From Methanosarcinales archaeon (lineage in GTDB: Archaea; Halobacteriota; Methanosarcinia; Methanosarcinales; Methanogasteraceae), in the NCBI GenBank assembly GCA_012961645.1, contig DTYY01000240.1:1-8548 (forward strand): a stretch of 8,548 nt of DNA, read 5' to 3'. Positions 7,856 through 8,548 of this stretch are shown piece after piece. The notes under the pieces were generated by a model. The model ran no database searches, was not told the origin of the DNA, and saw only the letters and a list, made by a program, of their open reading frames with translations. The stretch's first letter is position 1. Every line of letters begins with the position of its first letter. A program made the position numbers and the translations under genes.

Positions 7856-8145
7856 GCGGAATGGCCATTTAATCGATTTTACCTTTTCCGATCATATCAA
7901 TCTTTTTACTCCAGATAATTTGATAAAAATCAGGCAACTGAATAGATCAAGGATTATAGCAATCGGTTCCGGTTGGATGGGTGGGGCGAAGGTGGCTATC
8001 AATAAAGCGGCGGATATTCTTGCGGCGACATTTGAGGAATCCGATGAGAAGTGCGACAGAACCGAGAGTGCGAGGCGCGATCTTTGCTGGTTCGTTGGCA
8101 TGTGCAGGAGGTGGTTTTATCTGGGATTAATGTTATTTTAGTTGT
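7856..8145. other. Gap between divergent MNT and DUF2254-like genes
   Basis: About 290 bases have no gene I can support. On the - strand, TTTTTATC (7929-7922) is TATA-like and sits about 27 bases before the ATG at 7895, so it may drive the MNT/HEPN operon. On the + strand a frame through 7950-8100 reads plausibly protein-like (WMGGAKVAINKAADILAATF) but has no credible start and no family I know. It may be a remnant. Confidence 0.4.
8115..8120 (+). promoter_or_regulatory. Possible TATA element for the DUF2254-like gene
   Basis: TTTTAT lies 25-30 bases before the ATG at 8146, the distance expected if the transcript is leaderless. No Shine-Dalgarno sequence precedes that ATG, which fits. The match is short and could be chance. 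Confidence 0.25.
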
Positions 8146-8548
8146 ATGCGGGACGTGGATTTGATCGAGAAACTCGCAGGGTTTGTAGGAAGTCTTTGCA
8201 AGTACATACGCGATTGGGGGTTCCGCCATCCATGGATTGCACGTCCGTTTTGGTATTTCGCCCTTCTGGTGGTTGTTCTGGGTGTTTGCTACGGGGCATT
8301 CAATTATCTCAATCTTTACCACACCGACGCCGATAGCGCCAGATACATGCTCAGCGCAATGGTTCAGGCGCAGGCGGCAATCATCGCCATCGTTATAACG
8401 CTGACCCTGATTGCGGTTCAACTTACTGCTTCTGCATATTCGCCGCGGGTGATTGATATTTTCAAGAAGAATCCCGATATGTGGTTGCTTTTGGGTTTTT
8501 ATGGGTTTTCGATGTTACAGTACTTCCGAAACTACCGAGTTCCGAACA
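8146..8548 (+). CDS. DUF2254-like membrane protein, N-terminal part (3' end off the window)
   Basis: The frame is open from the ATG at 8146 to the window end (134 codons); a TAA at 8128-8130 closes it upstream, so this ATG is the first possible start. The N-terminus is short and charged. A TM helix lies at about 35-54, a polar stretch with HTDADSARYMLSAM at 59-71, a second TM at about 72-96 ending QLTASAYSPRVIDIF, and a third beginning near 113 (MWLLLGFYGFSML). The (Q/S)xTASAYSPRV motif right after a TM helix and the polar AD-ARxxLSAM lead-in resemble the DUF2254 family of predicted membrane proteins, whose function is unknown. The last nine residues (YFRNYRVPN) break the hydrophobic run, so the final bases may be damaged or a sequence junction. 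The gene is divergent from MNT, and nothing links it functionally to the kinases. Confidence 0.75.
   Translation, partial: MRDVDLIEKLAGFVGSLCKYIRDWGFRHPWIARPFWYFALLVVVLGVCYGAFNYLNLYHTDADSARYMLSAMVQAQAAIIAIVITLTLIAVQLTASAYSPRVIDIFKKNPDMWLLLGFYGFSMLQYFRNYRVPN

Noticed and set aside
7605..8141. 178-codon open frame on the + strand
   Set aside because: Its first half is antisense to the MNT gene with its exact catalytic motif; only the part beyond 7856 was kept as a possible fragment.
7999..8421. 140-codon - strand frame overlapping the right-hand gene
   Set aside because: It is antisense to the DUF2254-like gene, which has TM helices and a family-like motif; the - strand product has no coherent features.

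Overview
The window looks archaeal, most likely a euryarchaeote of the methanogen or methane/alkane-oxidiser kind (Methanomicrobia/Methanosarcinales or an ANME-type lineage). This is inference, with no phylogenetic marker present. It rests on frequent AGA/AGG arginine and ATA isoleucine codons, a PocR-domain histidine kinase with the variant H-box SHDINN that I associate with methanogen sensor kinases, a 4-TM multi-PAS kinase of a type common in methanogens, BRE/TATA-like promoter elements and a HEPN/MNT pair.

Bases 1-3483 (+) form a tightly packed signalling operon. It holds the C-terminal part of a histidine kinase (gene runs off the left edge), a single-domain CheY/DivK-like response regulator that overlaps it by 4 bases, and a large hybrid kinase (REC - coiled coil - PAS - PocR - H-box/ATPase) that overlaps the regulator by 35 bases. 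The layout suggests a phosphorelay: kinase to free receiver and/or to the N-terminal receiver of the second kinase. The last ~30 codons of the hybrid kinase are out of frame because of one extra G in a G-run at 3391-3394; removing it restores the family C-terminus and a stop at 3428-3430.

Bases 3484-6941 (+) are a promoter-bearing gap followed by a 1,099-residue membrane kinase with four TM helices, six PAS domains (one with a cysteine cluster, two clearly duplicated from each other) and a complete HisKA/HATPase core.

Bases 6942-7193 hold only short open frames and a hairpin followed by a T-rich tract, a plausible + strand terminator. On the - strand (7855 to 7194) lies an MNT nucleotidyltransferase followed by an overlapping HEPN protein, a toxin-antitoxin-like pair convergent with the kinases. 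The HEPN gene is split by a one-base frame break, and the MNT gene has an awkward 5' end that may also be broken. After ~290 bases with no convincing gene, a + strand gene at 8146 encodes the N-terminus of a multi-TM protein resembling DUF2254 and runs off the right edge.

I see no RNA gene, CRISPR array or intact mobile element. The most useful observations are the frame breaks, the two-kinase/receiver architecture and the cysteine-bearing PAS domain. I do not see strong evidence for a wholly new system.
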